DNA of 14,399 nucleotides. Origin: JAWWPG01 sp033850885 (GTDB lineage Bacteria > Actinomycetota > Actinomycetes > Propionibacteriales > Nocardioidaceae). The notes below the pieces were generated by a model that worked only from the letters and a program-made list of their open reading frames with translations, was not told where the DNA came from and did not search any database. Every line of letters begins with the position of its first letter. Position 1 is the stretch's first letter. Location: assembly GCA_033850885.1 (NCBI GenBank), contig JAWWPG010000022.1:1-14399 (forward strand), read 5' to 3'. This document shows, one piece after another, positions 7,253 through 13,611 of this stretch. The translations under genes and the position numbers were made by a program.

Positions 7253-7581
7253 GGTCGAGTCCCTTCAGAGTCGAGGACAGGGCGGGTTCGGAGCCGGTGT
7301 TCGAGGCCGTCGATCCGGTCGAGGAGCTCTAAGACGAGACCGATGGCGGCGTAGCTGAGACTGAGCCCGACGTGGAGCCTCTGGATGCGGGCGAGTCTTG
7401 CGGGCGCTCCGGGCGGGAACGTCAGGTGACGGTCCGCCTCCACGGTGACGTCGAGCAGGCCGAGCGAAGCCAGCCGCCGGACGAACTCTGGATGCACACA
7501 GCCGATCCGGGCCACCTCGTCGAGGTCCAGCCGTGAGCCCGGCCGAGCAGGTGTGGCGATGACGACAGGAAAGAGGGTCAT
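7243..7581 (-). CDS. CbpM-like chaperone modulator (MerR-type HTH)
   Basis: A 112-residue protein with a MerR-like helical region: LDLDEVARIGCVHPEFVRRLASLGLLDV (about 18-45), a small beta wing around 50-58 (RHLTFPP) and a second helical part (ARIQRLHVGLSLSYAAIGLVLELLDRI). This is the CbpM/MerR_2 pattern. In Escherichia coli CbpM binds the J-domain of CbpA and inhibits it, and the gene follows cbpA directly, as here. In the usual actinomycete operon dnaK-grpE-dnaJ this position is taken by hspR, another MerR-like protein. A DNA-binding, HspR-like repressor role is therefore the main alternative. The absence of a HAIR operator upstream and the likeness to CbpM favour a modulator. ATG 7581 overlaps the dnaJ stop as ATGA. 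Confidence 0.75.
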   Translation of the reverse strand: MTLFPVVIATPARPGSRLDLDEVARIGCVHPEFVRRLASLGLLDVTVEADRHLTFPPGAPARLARIQRLHVGLSLSYAAIGLVLELLDRIDGLEHRLRTRPVLDSEGTRPWI

Positions 7582-8513
7582 GAGGTCATCCTGGGGTTGA
7601 AGTCGGACACGTCCGCTAGCTGCTCGAACAGCTGCCGTTCACGCCTGCTCAGTTTGCGCGGGACGACGACCTGGACCTCGGCGATAAGGTCTCCGGCTCC
7701 CGACCTGGGCTTCGGGAGCCCTTCTCCGCGCAGCCGCAAGCGTCGACCGCTCGAGGTGCCCTCGGGCACCTTGAGTTTGACCTCACCACCCGGCGTCTCG
7801 ATGACGATGGTCGCGCCAAGTGCGGCCTCCCACGGGGCTACCGGCACCGTGGTGAATATGTTCCGACCATCGAGCCGGAACTTCTTGTGCGGTGCGATCT
7901 TGACGACGAGGTAGAGGTCACCGCGCTCACCTTCGCCGAATCCGTGCCCGCCCTCGCCTTGCAGGCGGATGCGCTGGCCGTCGACGACTCCGCGGGGAAT
8001 AGTCACGTCGTACTCGCGGGGTGGGTCGCCTGGGAGCCTGATGTGCTTGCGTCCACCGTGGTAGGCCTCCTCGAGCGTGAGCTCGAGCTGCACCCGCTGG
8101 TCGGCGCCGGGCACCGACGCCCCGCCCGCCCCGTCGCCGAAGAAGGACGCGAAGAGGTCATCCATGTTGATGCCGCTGGTCCCGGGGTCGTCGCTGAAGC
8201 GGATCCGCGTTGCGCCGGATGAGGCGCCACCCGGTGAGGCCGCTGACCTGCGCGCTCGGGAGCGTTTCGCGTAGTCGTCCGGCACCTGTCGGAAGTTCGG
8301 ACCGAACTGGTCGTATTTCGCCCGCATCGTATCGTCGGTGAGGACGGCGTATGCCTCGCTGATCTCTTTGAAGCGGTCCTCGGCAGCGGGGTCGTGGTTG
8401 ATGTCGGGGTGGAACTGCCGGGCGAGGGTGCGGTAGGCCTGCTGGATCTCCTTCTTGTCGGCCGTGTGTGGCACGCCCAGGGCCTCGTAGAAGTCAGTCG
8501 CCATGGTGCTCAC
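7578..8513 (-). CDS. DnaJ-family co-chaperone without zinc finger (CbpA type)
   Basis: A 311-residue Hsp40. The J-domain (about 7-72) carries HPD at 35-37, needed to stimulate DnaK ATPase. A short Gly/Ser-rich linker (about 93-135) holds the DLFASFFGDG motif, followed by two C-terminal substrate-binding beta domains (from about 139: LELTLEEAYHGG; then VAPWEAALGATI). The cysteine-rich zinc domain of type I DnaJ is absent, and I find no cysteine in the protein. This makes it type II, like CbpA. GTG 8513 overlaps the grpE stop as GTGA. ATG 8504, three codons in, is an equally possible start, and neither has a strong Shine-Dalgarno. The adjacent CbpM-like gene supports the CbpA-type reading. Confidence 0.92.
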   Translation of the reverse strand: MSTMATDFYEALGVPHTADKKEIQQAYRTLARQFHPDINHDPAAEDRFKEISEAYAVLTDDTMRAKYDQFGPNFRQVPDDYAKRSRARRSAASPGGASSGATRIRFSDDPGTSGINMDDLFASFFGDGAGGASVPGADQRVQLELTLEEAYHGGRKHIRLPGDPPREYDVTIPRGVVDGQRIRLQGEGGHGFGEGERGDLYLVVKIAPHKKFRLDGRNIFTTVPVAPWEAALGATIVIETPGGEVKLKVPEGTSSGRRLRLRGEGLPKPRSGAGDLIAEVQVVVPRKLSRRERQLFEQLADVSDFNPRMTS

Positions 8514-9079
8514 TCGGAACGTCGCGCCACGACGACCGATGCGGGCCTGAGCTGGTGAGTCCCGTCGCCGTAGCCTGGTCGAACCACGTCGATGATCGTG
8601 CCAGGCTCGCGCTCCTCGTCGTGGACTGTGGAGACGACCTCGTGCTTGTGCGGGTCGAACCTCCCTCCGCTGTCGCCGTACCGCCGGTAGCCGAGCCCGG
8701 CCAGGACGCCGACCGCCTGGTCATAGACCACGTTGACCCCTTCGAGCAGGCTGGCCGGGTTGTCGAGGTCCGCGTGCCTCAGCGCGAGCTCCAGGTTGTC
8801 GACGACCGGGAGCCAGGCTGCAGCAACGCGCGCTCGCTCGTTCTCGCGGGCCTGGCCGAGCTCACGGGCGCAGCGCTTGCGGAAGTTCTCGAGGTCTGCT
8901 GCTGCCCTGCGCCATCGGTCCTCCGCCTGGGCGATCAGCTCCAGTGCGCGCTCGGCCTGGCTGGTCCCGTGCTCCGTCGTCTCCGGTGGACCTTCCTCCG
9001 GCGCTTGGGGGTTGACGACCCCCCGGCCGGGCTCCGGCGGGGGGCCCGTTCGCTCTTGGGACGTCCGGGTGCCGCCCAT
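8510..9079 (-). CDS. grpE: GrpE nucleotide exchange factor
   Basis: A 189-residue GrpE. A Pro/Glu-rich disordered N-terminus (1-40) is followed by the long dimerisation helix (ALELIAQAEDRWRRAAADLENFRKR). After this come the family segment WLPVVDNLELALRHAD and the C-terminal beta domain (GGRFDPHKHEVV and PGTIIDVVRPGYGDG, matching the usual 'P..H.AV' and 'G.I..V...GY' patterns). GrpE drives ADP release from DnaK, here the product of the gene 2 bp upstream. ATG 9079 directly follows the dnaK stop. The J-protein start overlaps its own stop, so the three are probably translationally coupled. The order dnaK-grpE-dnaJ is the normal actinomycete one. Confidence 0.95.
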   Translation of the reverse strand: MGGTRTSQERTGPPPEPGRGVVNPQAPEEGPPETTEHGTSQAERALELIAQAEDRWRRAAADLENFRKRCARELGQARENERARVAAAWLPVVDNLELALRHADLDNPASLLEGVNVVYDQAVGVLAGLGYRRYGDSGGRFDPHKHEVVSTVHDEEREPGTIIDVVRPGYGDGTHQLRPASVVVARRSE

Positions 9080-9081
9080 GA

Positions 9082-10977
9082 CTACGCTCTGTCGAACTCG
9101 GCGTCGACGATGTCGTCGTCGGCGGCCTCGGAGTAGTCGGATGATGCGGACTCGTCGCGACCCGTCGCGGAGGACCCGGGGGAGCTGCTCGTGCTCTGCA
9201 GGCCGTACATGATCTGCTGAAGCTCGGAGGTCAGATCGCGGACCCGGTCGGGCGGCGCCTCGCTCTTGACCGCCTCCCGCGCGTCCGCGATCAGCATCTC
9301 GGCGCGTGAACGCTCATGCGTGGGCACGGCATCGCCGAGCTGAGAGAGTTGTCGCTCCACCTGGTACGCCACGGAGTCGAGCTGGTTGCGCGCCTCCACC
9401 GCCTCCCGCAGCGCCGCGTCCTCACTCCGGCTGCGTTCTGCCTCCGCGATCATCCGTTCGACCTCGGCCTTATCGAGGTTCGTGCTCTCGCTGATAGTGA
9501 TGCCTTGCTCGGCGCCGGTGCTCTTGTCGCGCGCAGTCACGTTGAGGATGCCGTTCGCGTCGATGTCGAACGTGACATCGATCTGGGCCTCTCCCCGCGG
9601 TGCGGGGCGGATGTCGGTGAGCTGGAAGTTACCGAGAACCCGGTTGTCAGCAGCGCGTTCGCGTTCTCCCTGCAGGACGACGATGTCGACGGCCGGCTGG
9701 TTGTCCTCGGCGGTCGAGAACGTCTCGGACCGGCGAGCGGGGATCGTCGTGTTGCGCTCGATGATCTTGGTCATGACGCCGCCGCGGGTCTCCACGCCGA
9801 GGGAGAGCGGGGTCACGTCGAGCAGCAGGACGTCGGAGACCTCGCCCTTGAGCACGCCCGCCTGAATCGCCGCTCCTACGGCGACAACTTCGTCTGGGTT
9901 GACACTCATGTTCGGGTCTTTGCCACCGGTCAGCTTGCGAACGAGCTTCTGGACGGCCGGGATACGGGTCGACCCGCCGACCAGGATGACCTCGTCGATG
10001 TCGTCCGCGGTCACCTTCGCGTCACTCATCGCCTGTTGTACCGGGCCCATGGTGCGCTCGACGAGGTCTGTCGTCAGTTGCTCGAACTGCGACCGCATCA
10101 GGGTCGCCGTGAGGTGCTTCGGCCCTGTCGCATCCGCCGTGACGAAGGGGAGACTGACCTGCGTCTGCGCGACGGAGCTGAGCTCGATCTTCGCTCGCTC
10201 GGCGGCCTCGAACAAGCGCTGTAGAGCCTGCGGGTCCTTGCGCAGATCAATTCCGTTGTCCTTCTGGAATTGGTCGGCAAGGTGATCGACGAGACGCCGG
10301 TCGAAGTCGTCGCCGCCGAGATGGGTGTCACCGGCTGTTGAGCGGACCTCGACGACACCATCCCCAACCTCGAGGAGACTGACATCGAACGTGCCGCCGC
10401 CAAGGTCGAAGACGAGCACGGTCTCATGGCCCTTCTTGTCCAGACCGTATGCGAGCGCCGCTGCGGTGGGCTCGTTGATGATCCGTAGTACGTCGAGGCC
10501 GGCGATCTTGCCGGCATCCTTGGTGGCTTGACGCTGAGCGTCGTTGAAGTACGCCGGAACCGTGATGACGGCCTCGGTCACCCTTTCCCCGAGCTGCTTG
10601 GAGGCGTCGTCCGCGAGCTTACGCAGGATCATGGCACTGATCTCCTCGGGTGCGTACAACTTGCCGCGAACCTTGAAGCGTGCCGCGCCTCCCTCACCCT
10701 CGACGACGTCGACGCCGACGGTCTCAGCCTCGTCCTTCACCTCGTCGTACCGACGGCCGATGAAGCGCTTGGCTGAGTAGAGGGTGCCTTTCGGGTTCAG
10801 GATCGCCTGCCTCCGCGCCAGCTGTCCGACGAGACGTTCGCCGTCCTCGGCGAAGGCGACGACCGACGGCGTGGTCCTGGATCCCTCTGCGTTGGGGATG
10901 ACCTCTGGTTCCCCGCCCTGCCAGGCGGCGATGACGGAGTTCGTCGTTCCGAGGTCGATACCGACGGCTCTTGTCAT
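9082..10977 (-). CDS. dnaK: Molecular chaperone DnaK (Hsp70)
   Basis: A 631-residue Hsp70 with every signature. Phosphate loop 1 is GIDLGTTNS (6-14), the catalytic lysine is K70 (YSAKRFIGR), and the connect segment IINEPTAAALAYG is at 167-178. Phosphate loop 2 is FDLGGGTFDVS (190-200), the adenosine motif is ILVGGSTRIP (331-340), and the interdomain linker DVLLLDV is at 382-388. A substrate-binding domain and helical lid follow. The Ser/Asp-rich tail ends DDDIVDAEFDRA, close to the usual bacterial 'DDxVDAEF' end. It is an ATP-driven cytoplasmic chaperone for nascent and unfolded chains and partner of ClpB. It is the first gene of the operon: ATG 10977 has GAGGAGAG (10983-10990) just upstream. 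As hspR is absent, this may be an accessory copy beside a housekeeping dnaK elsewhere. Confidence 0.98.
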   Translation of the reverse strand: MTRAVGIDLGTTNSVIAAWQGGEPEVIPNAEGSRTTPSVVAFAEDGERLVGQLARRQAILNPKGTLYSAKRFIGRRYDEVKDEAETVGVDVVEGEGGAARFKVRGKLYAPEEISAMILRKLADDASKQLGERVTEAVITVPAYFNDAQRQATKDAGKIAGLDVLRIINEPTAAALAYGLDKKGHETVLVFDLGGGTFDVSLLEVGDGVVEVRSTAGDTHLGGDDFDRRLVDHLADQFQKDNGIDLRKDPQALQRLFEAAERAKIELSSVAQTQVSLPFVTADATGPKHLTATLMRSQFEQLTTDLVERTMGPVQQAMSDAKVTADDIDEVILVGGSTRIPAVQKLVRKLTGGKDPNMSVNPDEVVAVGAAIQAGVLKGEVSDVLLLDVTPLSLGVETRGGVMTKIIERNTTIPARRSETFSTAEDNQPAVDIVVLQGERERAADNRVLGNFQLTDIRPAPRGEAQIDVTFDIDANGILNVTARDKSTGAEQGITISESTNLDKAEVERMIAEAERSRSEDAALREAVEARNQLDSVAYQVERQLSQLGDAVPTHERSRAEMLIADAREAVKSEAPPDRVRDLTSELQQIMYGLQSTSSSPGSSATGRDESASSDYSEAADDDIVDAEFDRA

Positions 10978-11092
10978 GAGTGCTCTCCTCTAGTGCGGGA
11001 ACGCTAAGTTCTTCGAGCATCGCGAACGGTCGTCTCGCGCCGCGTCGGCCTCGCAGCACGAAGTTGGCACCAGGTTCTTGGCCCGTGGACAC

Positions 11093-11112
11093 AACCTCAG
11101 GTTTCCCTCAGG
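11093..11112. repeat. Palindrome AACCTCAGGTT overlapping tandem CCTCAGG repeats, candidate operator
   Basis: AACCTCAGGTT (11093-11103) is a perfect odd palindrome with 5-bp arms. Inside it CCTCAGG (11095-11101) recurs exactly at 11106-11112, giving an 11-bp period, one DNA turn. It lies 41-60 bp before the regulator start and about 116 bp before dnaK, a normal place for an operator controlling a divergent pair. Confidence 0.45.
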
Positions 11113-11139
11113 CTGACATGGAAGGATCGGGTCCTCACT

Positions 11140-11145
11140 AGGAGG
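11140..11145 (+). promoter_or_regulatory. Ribosome binding site of the CdaR-type regulator
   Basis: AGGAGG with a 7-nt spacer before GTG 11153 decides that start and makes a downstream start unlikely. Confidence 0.85.
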
Positions 11146-11152
11146 CGCTCCG

Positions 11153-12844
11153 GTGACAGCGCAGACTCATGACGGTGAAGCAGATGGCGTCGTGAGTCGT
11201 CGTCATCTGACGGATTTGTACGGTCTTTTCGTCCTGTCCATGATGTTGTCCGACCGAACCGATCGCAACCAGATTCTGCGGCTCGCCGTCTCATCGGTGC
11301 CTTATATCGGCCCATGCTCTGTCGCGGCTGTATTAGTGAGAGACGGGGAGCACCTCGTTCCTTGGTTGGGCACGCCGGACCCGCCGAGTGCCGTCCTGAG
11401 CCAAGTATTGAGTGTCGGCGCCAGTGGTGGCGCAATCGTCCTTGCAGATGAGCGCTGGCGGTACGCGCTTCCGTTCCAGTCCCGCGACGGCGTACTCGGG
11501 TACCTTGTGGTGGAGGGGGATGGTGAGCCCTCTGCTGGCCCGTTCTTTTTGCTCAGGGCGCTGGGGCAGCAGACGGCAGTCGCTCTCAAGAGCGCGGAGT
11601 CCTGGCAGCGAGAGCAACGGCAGACGCGGGCACTCGAGTTGGTGAACGCCGATCTTTCGAGAACAGTCGCGCGCCTGGCACACCACGATCGTGTTCAGTC
11701 AACCCTCACCGAAATCTCGGCGAAGGGCCGAGGAGTGGCAGGAATCGCGCAGGCCCTCCATGATCTGACCGGGCTGTTCGTCTTCATCGACGATGAGTTC
11801 GGACAGCGGACGGCCCAGGCCGGCACAGAGCCCCACACGGGCGGGCGTCCTTCGCTGTCTCATGTCCTCGAGCGCACCGAGGGCGAGGTGATCACGGGGC
11901 TGAGCAGGGAACGCGGACATCTGGTCTCAGTCGTCCGATCAGGACGGGACATCCTCGGTCTCATCGGTGTCGTGGACCCTGACGGGCTGGCTGGAGAGCC
12001 CGAGACGTTCGCCCTCCAATACGCGACAACCTCCCTCGAACTGGAGCTCGCCCATCAGCGGAGCCTCGCCGAGGTAGAGACCCGTCTCAGCCGGGACCTC
12101 GTCGACGACCTGATAGACGGCACAGACCTCGACGGTGCGGTCGCACGAGCGGCAGCCCTGCACCACGACCTTCGCGGCCCGCATGTCGTCATGGTCATCG
12201 AGTGGAGCCACCCACCGAAGCGCGCAAATCCTACGCAAGCGGTGCGCACGGCGCTGTCGCAGCAGGGCATGACCGCCCTGGTGTCTCGCCGCCAGAACCG
12301 GGCGGTCGCTGTGGTAGCGGCGCCGGTCGACTCGGAGTCCGCCTATCACGCCCTCGTCGATCAGTTTGGCTCGCAGCAGGTCTCAGTCGGCGTCGGTAGC
12401 CCGGTGCCAACGCGCTCGAGACTTGCCACCAGCTATACCGAAGCCAGCAGGGCACTCGACATCCGGCGGGAGTCACTGTCTCCGTTCGGCGTGACCTCGT
12501 ACACCGACCTCGGGATCTACCGGGTGATGGGGTCCGCGGATAACAGATCATCCGTCGACTCGTTCGTCCGAGAGCAACTGGGTGCGTTGCTTGACTACGA
12601 CGCCCGGCGCGGCGCCGAGATGGTCCGCACGCTCGCCGTCTACCTCGAGTGCGGAGGGAACTACGATGAGACGGCGGCTGCATTGGTGGTGCACCGTAAC
12701 ACCGTGCGTTACCGGCTGCGGCGCGTGGAGGAACTGGCTGGAGTCGACCTAAGCGACGTGGACAGCCGCCTCAACCTTCATGTCGCGACGCGCGCATTGC
12801 AAGTCTTGGAAGGCACACGGCACTTCGGCGGCTCTGGTAGCTAG
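11153..12844 (+). CDS. GAF-domain CdaR/PucR-family transcriptional regulator
   Basis: A 563-residue multidomain regulator. Residues about 35-150 resemble a GAF sensor (ILRLAVSSVPYIGPCSVAAVLV ... YALPFQSRDGVLGYLVVEG). A helical linker (150-190) follows, then a second sensor-like part (195-300: ALHDLTGLFVFIDDEFG, a PucR-type pattern). Next comes the CdaR GGDEF-like domain (about 305-450: LSRDLVDDLIDG and SRLATSYTEASRAL). The C-terminal HTH_30 (about 496-555) has YDETAAALVVHRNTVRYRLRRVEEL, with RNTVRYRL as the recognition helix. Such proteins are cytoplasmic, ligand-responsive transcription factors, usually activators. Divergent placement against dnaK makes the stress operon its likely target, which is inference. 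The ligand is unknown; a GAF domain could sense a small molecule or redox state. Confidence 0.88.
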   Translation: MTAQTHDGEADGVVSRRHLTDLYGLFVLSMMLSDRTDRNQILRLAVSSVPYIGPCSVAAVLVRDGEHLVPWLGTPDPPSAVLSQVLSVGASGGAIVLADERWRYALPFQSRDGVLGYLVVEGDGEPSAGPFFLLRALGQQTAVALKSAESWQREQRQTRALELVNADLSRTVARLAHHDRVQSTLTEISAKGRGVAGIAQALHDLTGLFVFIDDEFGQRTAQAGTEPHTGGRPSLSHVLERTEGEVITGLSRERGHLVSVVRSGRDILGLIGVVDPDGLAGEPETFALQYATTSLELELAHQRSLAEVETRLSRDLVDDLIDGTDLDGAVARAAALHHDLRGPHVVMVIEWSHPPKRANPTQAVRTALSQQGMTALVSRRQNRAVAVVAAPVDSESAYHALVDQFGSQQVSVGVGSPVPTRSRLATSYTEASRALDIRRESLSPFGVTSYTDLGIYRVMGSADNRSSVDSFVREQLGALLDYDARRGAEMVRTLAVYLECGGNYDETAAALVVHRNTVRYRLRRVEELAGVDLSDVDSRLNLHVATRALQVLEGTRHFGGSGS

Positions 12845-12932
12845 AGATGTGACTTCATCTTATGTTCTTCCCGGTGTCACGTGGACGTGCCACACTTGTG
12901 GGGCCGGCTCCGCCCTTCAGCCGCGTCTTTCT
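12845..12932. other. Short gap with imperfect inverted repeat before the MEDS gene
   Basis: An imperfect inverted repeat at 12874-12895 pairs GTGTCACGT with ACGTGCCACAC, allowing a 2-nt bulge, about 38 bp before ATG 12933. It could be an operator or a transcript hairpin. No Shine-Dalgarno is visible before the ATG, and no T tract follows the repeat. Confidence 0.35.
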
Positions 12933-13565
12933 ATGAACGCCCTTGGCACCCCATCAGATGAGCCCGTTGCGACGCTCGCGGGGGCGTCACTGTACCAACA
13001 CGACCATGTGTGCGTCTTCTACCATGGCAGTGCTCAGCGTGACACTGTCTTGATCCCCTTTCTCCGCGAGGGCATCGCCGCTGGAAACCGGTGCCGGTCG
13101 ATCTCATTTCGTGACGACGAGCAACATCTCCGCAACCAACTAAGGGACATCACTGGAGCGGCACTGGATCTGCTGGAGTTTGCCCGGTCGATCGCGCGCC
13201 ATCAGCTGAATGGCCGCTTTCACCCGGACTGGGTCCTGGAGTCGATGGGTACTTGGGCGGCTCCGCGGGTCGCGCTGAAGGGCGTCATGCAGATCCCAAT
13301 CATTGGCGATGGAGGGAACGCGGGTCCCGACCTGGAGGGTCTGGTCGCAGAGTTGATCGCATTTGAGGATCGGGTGACCGAGTTCGTCCGCGGGGGTCCC
13401 TGCGTCGGCGTCTGCTTCTTCGACCTCGACAACATCGGCGCGGACGTCGCCATGCCTGCCATCAAGTCTCACCCGAAGATGTGGCTGGACGGTGCGATCC
13501 TGGACAATCCGTACCTTGCCGGGGGCACTATCGACAACGAGATGCCCGATGACAACCAACGTTGA
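12933..13565 (+). CDS. MEDS domain-containing sensor protein
   Basis: A 210-residue protein matching the MEDS domain, first described in DcmR-type regulators and methanogen/methylotroph sensory proteins. Near the N-terminus is the motif HVCVFYHG (H25, C27), then the predicted Rossmann-like core with VLIPFLREGIAAGNRC. The family's C-terminal pattern is CFFDLDNIGADVAMPAIKSHP followed by GAILDNPYL. The domain is thought to sense small molecules, such as hydrocarbon derivatives. There is no HTH, kinase or STAS domain attached, so it must signal through a partner. The frame stays open back into the regulator gene, but ATG 12933 gives the expected domain length; a Shine-Dalgarno is not seen. It is 88 bp downstream of the CdaR-type regulator on the same strand, so the two may be co-transcribed and linked in sensing. 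Confidence 0.82.
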   Translation: MNALGTPSDEPVATLAGASLYQHDHVCVFYHGSAQRDTVLIPFLREGIAAGNRCRSISFRDDEQHLRNQLRDITGAALDLLEFARSIARHQLNGRFHPDWVLESMGTWAAPRVALKGVMQIPIIGDGGNAGPDLEGLVAELIAFEDRVTEFVRGGPCVGVCFFDLDNIGADVAMPAIKSHPKMWLDGAILDNPYLAGGTIDNEMPDDNQR

Positions 13566-13576
13566 GGCGTCGCCTC
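13564..13576 (+). terminator. Possible hairpin at the end of the MEDS gene
   Basis: GAGGCGTCGCCTC is a perfect 13-bp odd palindrome beginning within the MEDS stop codon, in the 46-bp gap between two convergent genes. It could form a 5-bp stem with a GTC loop. There is no T tract on either strand, so a terminator role is only suggested by position. Confidence 0.3.
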
Positions 13577-13611
13577 CTGGCTTCGGCTCGGGTCGTGAAG
13601 TGGTGGCTGGG

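Larger units (their letters stand above)
10978..11152. promoter_or_regulatory. Divergent promoter region between dnaK operon and CdaR-type regulator
   Basis: This 175-bp gap must hold promoters for both directions. I find neither a HAIR site (CTTGAGT-N7-ACTCAAG) nor a CIRCE element. On the - strand TAGCGT (11006-11001) fits a loose -10 (TAnnnT) about 17 nt before a plausible start point, but its -35 is poor. On the + strand no convincing -35/-10 pair stands out, although TTGGCA occurs near 11064. The regulator-proximal part carries the repeats listed separately. The promoter positions are guesses; the divergent layout is direct observation. Confidence 0.6.

Noticed and set aside
9316..10224. 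Long antisense open frame (302 codons) inside dnaK
   Set aside because: Long antisense frames are expected opposite GC-rich, codon-biased genes; the translation resembles no known family and dnaK is unmistakable.
10990..11008. Near-inverted repeat CTAGTGC ... GCTAAG before dnaK, considered as CIRCE
   Set aside because: It does not match TTAGCACTC-N9-GAGTGCTAA; spacing and arms differ, so HrcA control is not supported.
10724..11092. Open frame extending upstream through the dnaK promoter region on the - strand
   Set aside because: It is out of frame with dnaK and overlaps its 5' end; there is no family match, and dnaK has its own good ribosome binding site.
12780..12932. N-terminal extension of the MEDS protein into the regulator gene
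   Set aside because: The extra 51 residues overlap the regulator's C-terminus, show no MEDS similarity, and ATG 12933 gives the expected domain size.
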